Shown here piece by piece: positions 22,825 through 31,653 of a DNA stretch of 33,569 nucleotides (position 1 is its first letter; the number at the start of each line of letters is the position of its first letter). The translations under genes were made by a program, and so were the position numbers. The DNA comes from Methanomassiliicoccales archaeon (lineage in GTDB: Archaea; Thermoplasmatota; Thermoplasmata; Methanomassiliicoccales; UBA472). The stretch spans positions 1-33,569 of the forward strand of contig JAVYMA010000021.1 of NCBI GenBank assembly GCA_038740345.1. Direction: 5' to 3'. The notes under the pieces were generated by a model. It had not been told where the DNA came from and searched no databases. It was given only the letters and a program-made list of their open reading frames with translations.

Positions 22825-23502
22825 TTAGGCATCGTGTTCTATAATAGGCTGAATACCAATGGAATTAGTTATGTAATGAATTGCACCTACAAATGCAACC
22901 GCTAAAATTCCGCTAAGAAATATAAAGTCCAGCAAACCACTAAACCCGAATATGAAAGTCCCCATGGATTCTTGGTATTCATAAAGGTGCATTACGTCAC
23001 CACCAAACAGCATTCCAAGGGAAGCCGACACATAAGACAAAGCTAGAGACTTTCGAAGATTAAGGCCCGCAAGGATATAGGAAATGAACGCGCAAGCAAG
23101 TATGATTAAAAACCAGTGGTTGATATTTATATGAACGCCATTGGCATTAAAATCGGTAGTTAGATATGCAAGAGCAGCCATCATTATAAAAGAAATGGAA
23201 TACTTATTCCATCCAACAGGAACATGAACCAAAAGATATGAAGAAACCAAAACAGGGACAAATGCGCCTGTAACGTTCATCTCCAGAGATACGGGCTCTT
23301 CTATCAAACGCAGATTGAACCATGAAAGAAACCCCAACAAAGAAACAATAATAAACGCATTGAAAAAAGGCTCTATCCATCCATCACTATCATCATCCAT
23401 AAAAAAATCTTGACTGGTTAAAGACCTGAAGGCTAATATCAATATTACGATGATAGCTGCAGCAGCTATCGCCAGAGCTGTAAGTGGCGCACCCGCTGCC
23501 AT
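22825..23502 (-). CDS. DUF1614-like membrane protein
   Basis: A 225-residue membrane protein with about seven helices and an acidic loop after the first helix (DFFMDDDSDGW). The conserved-looking C-terminal pattern GGDVMHLY...FGFSGLLDFIFLSGILAVAF resembles DUF1614 proteins, which have no known function; the assignment is from memory. An ATG at 23502 with no Shine-Dalgarno and a TATA element 27 bp upstream make a leaderless transcript likely. The neighbours are the DUF6015-like gene downstream and, 47 bp upstream, the last gene of the peptide-importer operon on the same strand. Confidence 0.65.
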   Translation of the reverse strand: MAAGAPLTALAIAAAAIIVILILAFRSLTSQDFFMDDDSDGWIEPFFNAFIIVSLLGFLSWFNLRLIEEPVSLEMNVTGAFVPVLVSSYLLVHVPVGWNKYSISFIMMAALAYLTTDFNANGVHININHWFLIILACAFISYILAGLNLRKSLALSYVSASLGMLFGGDVMHLYEYQESMGTFIFGFSGLLDFIFLSGILAVAFVGAIHYITNSIGIQPIIEHDA

Positions 23503-23524
23503 GCTGAAGATGAGGTGTTATGCG

Positions 23525-23533
23525 CTATAATAA
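23525..23533 (-). promoter_or_regulatory. TATA box of the DUF1614-like gene
   Basis: TTATTATAG on the minus strand is centred about 27 bp before the ATG at 23502, fitting a leaderless start. It separates this gene's transcription from the upstream peptide-importer operon. Confidence 0.55.
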
Positions 23534-23549
23534 CCCTTTTTTCTTTGTT

Positions 23550-23825
23550 TCACTCCTCCTTGATATTTTCTTTTGGCCAAATTTTATTAAAAAGAATAAT
23601 CTGTAAAATCACCAGGATTAACAGTGAGAGCAAAGATAAGATCCAACCTCCTATAGCGCTCCTTCGCAGCTCAAGGAAAATCGCTACATCGGCAAACATG
23701 CAGGCTACAGCATACCAATACTTCGCATAAGTCTGGTGAAGCCATTGCCTCCATGTTTTCTCTTGAATTTCTGCTTTCTTCTCAACAGATGTTACAGTTC
23801 GTGAAATAACTCGTTTCTTGGCCAT
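23550..23825 (-). CDS. Small membrane protein at the end of the peptide-importer operon
   Basis: A 91-residue protein of unknown function. A basic N-terminal region (about 1-30, rich in Lys/Arg/Glu) is followed by two hydrophobic segments (about 34-52 and 60-80) and a charged tail. It begins 6 bp after the stop of the second ATPase gene with GAGGT three bases before the ATG, so it is cotranscribed with the importer. It could be an accessory subunit or simply a passenger. I do not recognise a family. Confidence 0.72.
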   Translation of the reverse strand: MAKKRVISRTVTSVEKKAEIQEKTWRQWLHQTYAKYWYAVACMFADVAIFLELRRSAIGGWILSLLSLLILVILQIILFNKIWPKENIKEE

Positions 23826-23831
23826 CGTACC

Positions 23832-24917
23832 TCAACGGAAATGACACGCCACTAGATGATCGCCCCCTTTGTCTTCAAGGGCAGGCTCTTGCATTTCGCA
23901 GATGGCTTCACGATAGCGACAGCGTGTGTGGAATCTGCAGCCTGGAGGCGGTCGAGCTGGACTAGGGACATCCCCCGATAGCACAATTCTATTTCGTTTT
24001 AAATCTGGATCGGGGACTGGAATAACGCTTAGCAATGCTTCAGTATATGGGTGCATGGGGCGCTTGAACAATTCTTCCTTGGTTGCTGATTCCACTACTT
24101 TTCCCAAATACATAACATTGATCCGATCGCACATATATCTGATAGTGCTTAAATCATGAGATATGAAAAGATAAGTAAGGTCTAGTTCCTCCTGTAGATC
24201 ATTCAACATGTTTAGAACCTGCGCCTGCACACTTACATCTAATGCAGACGTAGGTTCATCCAGAACTATGAAATCAGGATTCAGAGCTAGAGCTCTTGCG
24301 ATGCCTATTCTCTGACGTTGACCTCCCGAGAACTCATGCGGATAGCGATAAAGATGCTCAGGATTTAGGCCAACTTTTTCCATCAATTGTATTACTCGCT
24401 CCCGCAATTCCTCTCCTTTGGCTACGCCATGCACCATAAGCGGTTCTCCGATAACGTCGCGTATTAACATTCTAGGATTGAGTGATGAAAAGGGATCCTG
24501 GAATACTATTTGCATCTCTCTTCTGAGTTTGCGCAACTCCTCTGGATCTTTACGGTTTAAGGCATATCGTGATAACAATTCTTCCATCTCACTCTTTAAG
24601 TTCTCGGGGATTCCCCCATTAGCCTTGAATCTGGAAGCTTCCTCCTCTAATTCTAACCAATGCTTTCTTGCCTCTTGAGGCATTTTAAAAAAGATGTTCC
24701 CTTCAGTTGGGGATAATAGCATTAAAAGGCATCTTCCAGCGGTCGTTTTCCCACAACCACTTTCCCCTACCAATCCTAAAGTTTCTCCTTTTCTAATCGC
24801 GATGTCTACTCCATCTACGGCTTTTACACTACCAGTGGAGCGCCTTAACAGGCCTCCTCTTATTTCAAAATGCTTTTTTAACCCTCTCGCTTCAATAAGA
24901 ATTTGATAGTCATTCAT
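23832..24917 (-). CDS. dppF: Oligopeptide ABC transporter ATPase, second subunit
   Basis: The second nucleotide-binding subunit of a Dpp/Opp peptide importer, 361 residues. It has Walker A GESGCGKT (51-58), Q-loop Q140, signature FSGGQ (196-200), Walker B IVLDEP (217-222) and H254. The oligo_HPY C-terminal region follows, with cysteines C327, C333, C340 and C358, a pattern reported to hold a [4Fe-4S] cluster in some DppD-type ATPases. Between Walker A and the Q-loop there is an extra charged helical insert of about 45 residues (80-127), absent from ordinary DppF. The start is ATG 24917, overlapping the preceding stop by one base (TAATG), with GGAGG upstream. An open extension to 25043 lies inside the preceding gene and is not credible. 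Confidence 0.93.
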   Translation of the reverse strand: MNDYQILIEARGLKKHFEIRGGLLRRSTGSVKAVDGVDIAIRKGETLGLVGESGCGKTTAGRCLLMLLSPTEGNIFFKMPQEARKHWLELEEEASRFKANGGIPENLKSEMEELLSRYALNRKDPEELRKLRREMQIVFQDPFSSLNPRMLIRDVIGEPLMVHGVAKGEELRERVIQLMEKVGLNPEHLYRYPHEFSGGQRQRIGIARALALNPDFIVLDEPTSALDVSVQAQVLNMLNDLQEELDLTYLFISHDLSTIRYMCDRINVMYLGKVVESATKEELFKRPMHPYTEALLSVIPVPDPDLKRNRIVLSGDVPSPARPPPGCRFHTRCRYREAICEMQEPALEDKGGDHLVACHFR

Positions 24918-26458
24918 TAGACGGCGCCTCCTATCGTGTAAAGATGACAAGCAACTGAATGCCCCGGTCCGACCTCGAGCATGGGAGGCTTTTCTATTTT
25001 GCAAATATCCATGGAATAAGGGCACCTTGGATTGAAGCGGCAACCAGATGGCGGTTTTATCAAGTTCGGAACGCTTCCTTCAATTATATCCAGTCTCTTT
25101 GCACCTGAAGTGATTCTAGGTATTGAATTAAGTAATCCTTGAGTGTAAGGATGGAGGGGCTCCTTGAATATGGATGTCACATCTCCTATTTCAGCCATCA
25201 CACCAGCATACATTATGCCTACACGGTCGCAAGTCTCAGCCACAACTCCCAGATTATGCGTAATCAGAAGTATTGAAGTCCCTGTCTCCTTCTGAAGATC
25301 TTTCATGAGTTTCAAGATCTGAGCTTGTATAGTGACATCTAGAGCGGTAGTCGGCTCATCCGCGATAAGCATCTGAGGCTTACATGCTAAGGCCATAGCA
25401 ATCATTACCCTTTGCTGCATTCCACCAGACAACTCATGAGGATAAGAGCGGACCACATTCTTTGGGTCTGGGATTCGAACCAATCGCAGCATCATCTCTG
25501 CCCTTGTTAAGGCTTCCTTCTTCATCAATTTTTGATATCTTCTAATTATGGGGATTTTGGCAGCCAAGCGAAGCGACTTAGCATCAGGGTTCTTCACCAT
25601 TGTGACATAAAATCTACGGTAAAAGCTCAGAGCCATCGATTCTAAAGGCCGGAGGCGTTTAATGCTTTTGAATTGCGCTTTACATTGAGGGCATTGATCT
25701 TCTTCTGCCACCATTAAAGCGCCGCATTGGTCGCATTTGAATTCGCCTTTCTCAGTTTTCGTATATGAACTCATTTTGATTTGTTGAAGATCTTTTTTAT
25801 GGGCATCGATGTTACGAAGAACTGCTTGAGCCAACTCTTTTCTTTCATGGAGCAGCAGAACCTCCGCTATTTGCTCTCCAGCTGGAAATACTGGATTGAG
25901 CGCAGACATAGGTTCTTGGAAAATCATGGATATGTATTTGCCACGAATTTTACGCATATATTCTTCAGAACGAGCTAAAAGATCATAGCGGGAGAATATT
26001 TTGTCAAGCCTTTCTTTCAATTTTTTATAATCAGGATCTTCTAAAGAAAAGCCCGGTGTTGATTTCTTCTCTTCCATTTCCTTCTTCAATCTTCTGATTT
26101 CGCGAACTTCTTCCAATTCAGCTTCCAGCGATTTAACCGTTGGATCGTCTTTTTTGAAATCTGGACTGGAACGTAACTTATGTAATCTTGCCTCAAGATC
26201 TGATATTTCCTTGTCAGAACCTGAGGGTGGCATGAAAAGGATTCTTCCTTTCTCGATTTTCCCTGGTGGTGTAGGTATTAAACGCAAAATGCAATTTGCT
26301 GTAACACTTTTTCCACATCCTGTTTCCCCAACAAGGCCAAAGGTTTCTCCTTTGCATATTGAGAGATTGATTCCATCCAACGCTTTAACGACTCCTTGAT
26401 AGGTATAGAAATTCGCATAGAGGTCCTCGATTTTTACGAGTACTTCACTCTCATCCAT
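24917..26458 (-). CDS. dppD: Oligopeptide ABC transporter ATPase with zinc-ribbon insertion
   Basis: The first ATPase subunit of the peptide importer, 513 residues against the usual ~330. Numbering is from ATG 26458, which lies five bases after GAGGTG. Core motifs are intact: Walker A GETGCGKS (44-51), Q181, LSGGM (343-347), Walker B LIADEP (364-369), H401, and C-terminal cysteines C473, C479, C486 and C504 of the oligo_HPY/iron-sulfur type. Two insertions explain the length. The first, about 78-170, is a highly charged coiled-coil-like stretch between Walker A and the Q-loop. The second, about 205-314, lies between the Q-loop and the signature motif and holds a zinc ribbon, C242-x2-C245-x10-C256-x2-C259, followed by basic helices. 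The frame and motifs are uninterrupted, so this is a real fusion and not an assembly artefact. Confidence 0.94.
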   Translation of the reverse strand: MDESEVLVKIEDLYANFYTYQGVVKALDGINLSICKGETFGLVGETGCGKSVTANCILRLIPTPPGKIEKGRILFMPPSGSDKEISDLEARLHKLRSSPDFKKDDPTVKSLEAELEEVREIRRLKKEMEEKKSTPGFSLEDPDYKKLKERLDKIFSRYDLLARSEEYMRKIRGKYISMIFQEPMSALNPVFPAGEQIAEVLLLHERKELAQAVLRNIDAHKKDLQQIKMSSYTKTEKGEFKCDQCGALMVAEEDQCPQCKAQFKSIKRLRPLESMALSFYRRFYVTMVKNPDAKSLRLAAKIPIIRRYQKLMKKEALTRAEMMLRLVRIPDPKNVVRSYPHELSGGMQQRVMIAMALACKPQMLIADEPTTALDVTIQAQILKLMKDLQKETGTSILLITHNLGVVAETCDRVGIMYAGVMAEIGDVTSIFKEPLHPYTQGLLNSIPRITSGAKRLDIIEGSVPNLIKPPSGCRFNPRCPYSMDICKIEKPPMLEVGPGHSVACHLYTIGGAV

Positions 26459-26475
26459 TAACACACCTCATGATG

Positions 26476-27474
26476 TCATCTTCGCAACCTTGGATCCATG
26501 ATATCTCTGAGACCATCTCCCAACAGATTAAATCCCATAACAAATATGAAAATCATCAGCCCTGGGAATACCCACATCCACCATGGGTTATAGAATTGGC
26601 CTTTCCAAACAACTTGGCCAGTGAAATAATCATGACCATCAGATACCATTTTTCCCCATTCTGCTGTTCCTGAAGGTGCACCAAATCCTATGAAGGATAG
26701 ACCAGCGGCCACTAGAACGACCACACCTATATCCATTGTTATCTGGACGAGTAGCGGTGCCATACAATTCGGAACAATATGTCTAAAAAGAATTCGACTT
26801 TTCTTCGAGCCTACCGCTCTAGCGGCTTCTACATAAACATTCTCTCTTACAGAAAGAACTTGACCTCGAATGAGTCGAGCATAAGGAGGCCACCAAACAA
26901 CAGTTAAAGCAAGCATAATATTTTCAAGACTTCTGCTCAAAACAGCTGCCACTGCCATTGCCAATATTAGACCTGGTATGGAAAGGAATACGTCCGTGAT
27001 GCGCATCAATGCCTCATCTACCGCTCCTCCATAGTAACCTGCCACCGCCCCAAGTACTATCCCAATGATCGCTGCGGTAAACACAACGAACAAAGAAACA
27101 TACATCGATGTCCTAGCACCCCAGACAATGCCATAATATATGTCTGCTCCCAACTTCCCAGTACCTAAAGGATGTGCAGCGAGTTCTGGGTCATTCACTA
27201 AAATACCGGGTGGCTTAGGCTGCTTGAAATCCACGGGTATCTGCATAGGATCAGCAGGATTTGCAGGTGGACATAGCCAGGGAGCGGCGATAGCTATGAT
27301 AACGACGAAAAGAACTAAAATCAAACCGACCATTGCCAACAAACTTTTTCTGGCCAAATACAACGAATAACGTAATTCTCTCAAGCGAGGAGCCAGGGCT
27401 TTTTTCATTAAGACGATTCTTTCCTTAAATTTAAATCCACTTTGCAAATCCTCACCAGAATAAGCGACCTTCAT
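26476..27474 (-). CDS. dppC: Oligopeptide ABC transporter permease, DppC-like
   Basis: The second membrane subunit of the peptide importer, 332 residues. The N-terminal OppC_N helix (about 43-68) is preceded by a longer polar N-terminus of about 40 residues. A substrate-side segment rich in Pro follows (LCPPANPADPMQIP), then the BPD_transp_1 domain with the EAA loop YVEAARAVGSKKSRILFRHI (about 212-231). The C-terminal NLLGDGLRDIMDPRLRR end is typical of the family. The start is ATG 27474 with GGGGTGA four bases upstream and the dppB stop 4 bp away. Confidence 0.95.
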   Translation of the reverse strand: MKVAYSGEDLQSGFKFKERIVLMKKALAPRLRELRYSLYLARKSLLAMVGLILVLFVVIIAIAAPWLCPPANPADPMQIPVDFKQPKPPGILVNDPELAAHPLGTGKLGADIYYGIVWGARTSMYVSLFVVFTAAIIGIVLGAVAGYYGGAVDEALMRITDVFLSIPGLILAMAVAAVLSRSLENIMLALTVVWWPPYARLIRGQVLSVRENVYVEAARAVGSKKSRILFRHIVPNCMAPLLVQITMDIGVVVLVAAGLSFIGFGAPSGTAEWGKMVSDGHDYFTGQVVWKGQFYNPWWMWVFPGLMIFIFVMGFNLLGDGLRDIMDPRLRR

Positions 27475-27478
27475 TTAT

Positions 27479-28504
27479 TCACCCCAATCTTACTCTTGGG
27501 TCCAGGTACGCATACAATAAGTCCACGATTAAATTCGCCAAAACATATATGAAAGCCACTATCAAAGTAAAGCCTAAAATTGATGCGGTATCATTCATTA
27601 CGATGGCTCGGGTGGACCATTGTCCTAGCCCTGGCCAAGAAAAGATGGTCTCAGTTAGAACTGCGCCTGTAAGCAAACCTCCGAATGCTAATCCCACTAC
27701 CGTGGTAGTGGGGATAAGCGCGTTCTTCCTTGCATGACGATTTATTACAGCTTTTCTGGGCAAGCCTTTGGCCTTAGCTGTTCTAACATAATCCTGATTG
27801 AGAGTCTCAAGCATGCTCGAACGCATTATCCTGGTCAAAACTGCAATGGTCCCAAAAGATAAGGTGACAGCTGGTAGCACTAAATGCCATAGCGCATCTT
27901 TGAATAGCTCCCAATTCCCTGAAAGAGCGGTATCAATCAGCACGAAACCAGTATAATCATTATAGCCGCCAGTGGCGAGGGCAAGCATAGGATCATAACG
28001 TTGCCCTGAGGGGAACCAACCTAATTGGTAATAGAAAACATATTGGAGAATGAGAGCTAGTACGAATATCGGAAGACAAACACCTGAGAGAGCTATTATC
28101 CTCGTAGCATGATCCACAGGTCTATCCTTGCGGACTGCTGAGATGGTGCCTAGGCTTATTCCAACAAAAACGGCGATTAACATGCTGACGACAGTAAGTT
28201 CAAATGTCGCGGGGAACTTTTTCGCAATCACCTCTGTGACTGGAAGATTTTTCTCGGACTTTGCTATTCCCCAATCGCCCTGAATTACACCTCCTAGCCA
28301 ATACCAATATTGTATATAATAAGGCTCGTTAAAGTGATATTTTTGATAAATTTGTGCAATCTGCTGTTCATTCATCTTTTCTGTTATATAAGCAGCTGCT
28401 GGATCGCCTCCTATTCTAGTAAGCGCGAAGACGAAAATTGATACCCCAATGAGCACGGGGATGAGCAGAAGAAGGCGTCGTAAAATATACGTGCTCATTT
28501 TCAT
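27479..28504 (-). CDS. dppB: Oligopeptide ABC transporter permease, DppB-like
   Basis: The first membrane subunit, 341 residues. It shows the family N-terminus (YILRRLLLLIPVLIGVSIFVF), the RIGGDPAAAYI segment that follows, six helices and an EAA loop (YVRTAKAKGLPRKAVINRHA, about 239-258). The C-terminal DLLYAYLDPRVRLG is characteristic. GGGTGA lies seven bases before the ATG at 28504. It is separated from the binding-protein gene by 189 bp containing a T-rich terminator-like stretch, so its expression may be lower than that of the binding protein. Confidence 0.95.
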   Translation of the reverse strand: MKMSTYILRRLLLLIPVLIGVSIFVFALTRIGGDPAAAYITEKMNEQQIAQIYQKYHFNEPYYIQYWYWLGGVIQGDWGIAKSEKNLPVTEVIAKKFPATFELTVVSMLIAVFVGISLGTISAVRKDRPVDHATRIIALSGVCLPIFVLALILQYVFYYQLGWFPSGQRYDPMLALATGGYNDYTGFVLIDTALSGNWELFKDALWHLVLPAVTLSFGTIAVLTRIMRSSMLETLNQDYVRTAKAKGLPRKAVINRHARKNALIPTTTVVGLAFGGLLTGAVLTETIFSWPGLGQWSTRAIVMNDTASILGFTLIVAFIYVLANLIVDLLYAYLDPRVRLG

Positions 28505-28640
28505 TATTCCGTCACCCTATTTTGGGAAAAACGGATTCTTGCTATAAAGCCCTTTTCATGACTGGCTAAAGCAAGGTGAGATGATTAATTTCTGATTATC
28601 CTTCTTTTATCCAGCCATTTTCTCCTTCTAGATTAGTCAG

Positions 28641-28678
28641 TAAAATGAAAAGATAATAAAATTATAAAAATAAAAAGG
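28641..28678 (-). terminator. T-rich attenuating terminator between binding protein and permease genes
   Basis: Just past the stop of the binding-protein gene, the minus strand reads a long T-rich stretch (CCTTTTTATTTTTATAATTT and onward). Partial termination here would give more binding protein than permease, as is common in such operons. No strong promoter for dppB is evident in the remaining gap. Confidence 0.45.
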
Positions 28679-28693
28679 TTTGATGGGCGATGC

Positions 28694-31105
28694 TTAAGCC
28701 TGCTTATTAAGCACGTAATAATACAGGCCGCTAAACATTGGGTTGAAATAGTAGCCTGTCACCCAAGCCCTCTCCACATGGAACTGCGTAGCTTGGGCAG
28801 TCCACATATAGTAGGTCTTGTTGTAGACATACCATTCCATTTCATTATACATCTGGGCTCTCTTAGTAACGTTTAGCTCAACCGCTGCAGCATCTACCAT
28901 CTGTGTGAGCACCGGATCCTTCAGGCTTATTCTCAATGCATATGTTCCGCTCTCGCGGTAGAATGGCTGAGTGTAGTCATCTGGATCGTTGTAGTCAGGA
29001 GCCCACCCCAGGAAGAATATAGGCAATGTTCTTCCACGGACTGCGGGTAGGTAAGCACCAGACCAATCAAGAGCTTGAACGCTTACAGTAATTGTTCCAT
29101 TAACATAGCCCAGTGTCTTTAAGCTCTCCAGACCGTTCTTTAAAAGCTGGCAAGCGGCTTCACGGACGGTATTCCCCGAGTTGTAGTAAAGGACTATTCT
29201 AAAGCCCTGTTCCGCGTAAGAAACACCTGTTCGATTATCTATAGCCAGCTTGAGATAGTTCGCTGCTTCTTGGAGGTTGAACTGATACTTTGGCGCGTTG
29301 CTGTGGCCGAACATACCTAATGGAATAACTCCATTCGGTTGTATCGCTGTGCCTAACAGAACATCATTTATGAACTTATCATAGTCGAAGCAACGCACGA
29401 AAGCATTCCTGACGTTCTGATCAGCGAAGAACCATGCAGGAACATCACCCTGGTCCAACGTAGTACTCTTCCTTATGTTCTGGTTAAATCCCACGAAATC
29501 TAAGTTGAATGTTGGATTTCCTTCCACGATCCTTAAGTCAGGTCTTCCTCTTACATCACCAGTCTGTTGCCGAGGCACATATATGCAGTCGGCATCACCA
29601 GAGAAGAGCATCATCTCCCGCGTGCCCACATCCTCAACCTTCTTATACAATACGTACTTCAGAGGAGCAGGTCCAAGATGATATTCTTCATGCCTCTCAA
29701 GTAGCCAATATTGACCAGTTACCCATTCTTTGAGCTTGTATGGTCCTGTTCCCATCGTGTGGGTGTTAGCATACTCGTTAAAGGCTTCGCCCCGGACAAC
29801 GCCTCCATGAGCATTGATCCAAGCTTCTGACATTACTGATGCTACTGTATATGCCATCACTTGGTTGAAGGCCGGATATGGAGTTACTAGATGGATTGTG
29901 ACCGCATTGCCGCTCACGGTGACCGATTGTTCAATAAGATCCTGAGGTGGAACATCATAGTCATAATAGTTCGGTATCATGACCTGTCCAAGCATCCAGG
30001 CAGGTGACCACGGATCGTTCATCATTAGGACTCGCTCTAAAGAGAATTCTACATCTCTTGGAGTCATGATGCTTCCATCGTGGAACTTCACGCCCTGCTT
30101 TATATAATATGTATAATTCTTTCCATCAGGAGAAACGCCACCATTAGCTATCGTCGGCACATTTGTGGCCAAGACAGGTTTTAGATCATTGGGGCTTGCT
30201 CCGTCGTACCAGACTAGCGTCTCATAAACATTCTGCAACACTTCTCCACCGGCACTCTCATAGTTATAAGCTGGATCCAAAGACTCCGGCTCTCCGATAG
30301 AAACCATGACGAATGTATCAGGATTCTTTACTCCAGTGGTAGTCGTCGGTGGGATGACTATCGTGTTATAATACCTCTGCTGGACGGCCCCCTCACCTTT
30401 CACAATGCAGTAGGTAGGGAACAACGACTTAGCTGCACCAGTGAAAGTGTGATTCACCTGTGCTTTCTCTTCGAAACTGCCCTCAATTGGTGAAGATCCA
30501 TCGTTGAAGTTCCAAATGAGACCAGAAATAAAATCAGATGATAATACTGGTCCCTCTTCGGTCTCTCCCCATGCCTTGGAGTCTCCTGCATTGAAATCGA
30601 CCTTCGTACCACTTGTTATGCTGTCAGCTGATGTAGCAACCATTGCAAAGGGTACTGATGTCGAGCTTGGCTCCTCTGGGGCTGGTGGATTTGTAACCTC
30701 TATCTTCACCAATCTGCTCCATGTATCAGCTCTTGCTCCTTTGTCATCCTCTACCTCGAGAATGGCAATATATTTACCGGGGAAGAGATAGGTATGAGAC
30801 ACAATTGCCGTGGTAGTTTCTTGCGGTGTCACACTATCTCCGAACCACCAAATATACTTCGCAATGCTTCCATCAGAGTCCGAGCTAGCTGAGCCATTGA
30901 ACACGACCGGTGTTCCCAATGAGACGAAATTCGAACTCACCGAAAAACTGGCCGTGGGGCCCTTATTTCCCCCTCCCATCAATAAGACAGCCGCCAGGAC
31001 CACCGCCAAAACCAGAATGACGGCGATGACAATGACCAAAGTCTTGTTCATCGCACCTTTAGGCTTATCTTCAGATGGAAGAGGCTTCGCGCCTTCACCT
31101 TCCAT
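28694..31105 (-). CDS. dppA: Membrane-anchored oligopeptide-binding protein with PKD domains
   Basis: The extracellular solute-binding protein (SBP_bac_5 family) of the peptide importer, 803 residues against the usual 500-600. It starts with a cytosolic tail (1-18) and one membrane helix (about 22-43), with no lipobox. A PKD domain follows (about 50-137), with WWFGDSV and HTYLFPGKY motifs. A second PKD-like domain (about 152-252) contains LIWNFNDGSSP and VNHTF. The binding domain runs from about 263 to the end, including the usual SLDPAYNYESAGG start and a GTGPYKLKEW segment. AAGGAGG lies seven bases before the ATG. It is the first gene of the operon with its own TATA box. The PKD domains probably act as spacers or surface adhesives. 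Confidence 0.94.
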   Translation of the reverse strand: MEGEGAKPLPSEDKPKGAMNKTLVIVIAVILVLAVVLAAVLLMGGGNKGPTASFSVSSNFVSLGTPVVFNGSASSDSDGSIAKYIWWFGDSVTPQETTTAIVSHTYLFPGKYIAILEVEDDKGARADTWSRLVKIEVTNPPAPEEPSSTSVPFAMVATSADSITSGTKVDFNAGDSKAWGETEEGPVLSSDFISGLIWNFNDGSSPIEGSFEEKAQVNHTFTGAAKSLFPTYCIVKGEGAVQQRYYNTIVIPPTTTTGVKNPDTFVMVSIGEPESLDPAYNYESAGGEVLQNVYETLVWYDGASPNDLKPVLATNVPTIANGGVSPDGKNYTYYIKQGVKFHDGSIMTPRDVEFSLERVLMMNDPWSPAWMLGQVMIPNYYDYDVPPQDLIEQSVTVSGNAVTIHLVTPYPAFNQVMAYTVASVMSEAWINAHGGVVRGEAFNEYANTHTMGTGPYKLKEWVTGQYWLLERHEEYHLGPAPLKYVLYKKVEDVGTREMMLFSGDADCIYVPRQQTGDVRGRPDLRIVEGNPTFNLDFVGFNQNIRKSTTLDQGDVPAWFFADQNVRNAFVRCFDYDKFINDVLLGTAIQPNGVIPLGMFGHSNAPKYQFNLQEAANYLKLAIDNRTGVSYAEQGFRIVLYYNSGNTVREAACQLLKNGLESLKTLGYVNGTITVSVQALDWSGAYLPAVRGRTLPIFFLGWAPDYNDPDDYTQPFYRESGTYALRISLKDPVLTQMVDAAAVELNVTKRAQMYNEMEWYVYNKTYYMWTAQATQFHVERAWVTGYYFNPMFSGLYYYVLNKQA

Positions 31106-31168
31106 TCGCTTTCCTCCTTATCCCTGCAATCAATGCGAGGGAAACTGCCTAAGAATAACCATTTGTTG

Positions 31169-31180
31169 CTATAAATAACT
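31169..31180 (-). promoter_or_regulatory. TATA box of the peptide-importer operon
   Basis: AGTTATTTATAG on the minus strand, centred near 31175, predicts a start near 31149 and a leader of about 44 nt that contains the strong AAGGAGG site. Confidence 0.6.
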
Positions 31181-31298
31181 TATCGACATTTGCATAAATA
31201 GCCAGTAAGCTTAAAAGAGATAAATAAAGCTCATTCTTTCATCAGTTAAAGCTTAAAATTGTCAAATTATTGTTCATTGATGTTCTATATGAAAGGCG

Positions 31299-31306
31299 CA
31301 TATATC
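31299..31306 (+). promoter_or_regulatory. TATA box of cutA
   Basis: CATATATC is centred 25-26 bp upstream of the ATG at 31327. With no Shine-Dalgarno present, this indicates a leaderless mRNA and supports the chosen start over the ATG-less upstream extension. Confidence 0.6.
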
Positions 31307-31326
31307 GCAATAAAGATTGCTCTCCC

Positions 31327-31653
31327 ATGATTTACTGTTCAATATATTTGACCTTTCCCGATATGGAGTCAGCTAAAAAGATTTCCAAGCAATTAGTAGA
31401 AAATAGGTTAGTCGCTTGCGCAAATTTGTATCCTATTGAGTCAATTTATAGATGGGAAAATGAAATAGAAGAAGGGCAAGAGTTTGCCGTTCTGCTGAAA
31501 GCGCGAGTGGAAGATTTTCCTTTAATTGAAAAATTTGTAAAGAAAAATCATCCATATAAAATCCCGTGCATTGTAATGTATTCTATAGATGATGGTTTTC
31601 CCCCATATTTAGAATGGATTAAGGAATCGACAAACAGAAACCAGGAGGATTAA
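31327..31653 (+). CDS. cutA: CutA1-family divalent-ion tolerance protein
   Basis: A small trimeric ferredoxin-like-fold protein of 108 residues, the family norm. Motifs are ENRLVACANLYPIESIYRW (about 23-41) and NHPYKIPCIV followed by EWIKES. The name comes from copper tolerance in E. coli, but the biochemical role is not settled. The open frame extends upstream to 31270, but the family begins at MIYCSIYLTFP-like sequence and the TATA box sits 26 bp before this ATG, so 31327 is chosen. Its last 35 bp overlap the convergent mptE gene. Confidence 0.92.
   Translation: MIYCSIYLTFPDMESAKKISKQLVENRLVACANLYPIESIYRWENEIEEGQEFAVLLKARVEDFPLIEKFVKKNHPYKIPCIVMYSIDDGFPPYLEWIKESTNRNQED

Noticed and set aside
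24918-25043. 42-residue N-terminal extension of the second peptide-transporter ATPase
   Set aside because: It is entirely antiphase to the end of dppD. The ATG at 24917 overlaps the stop by one base, has a ribosome binding site and matches the family start.
30504-31178. Long plus-strand open frames opposite the binding-protein gene
   Set aside because: They are mirror frames of a confidently assigned gene with strong family motifs, and no ribosome binding site or family match supports them.
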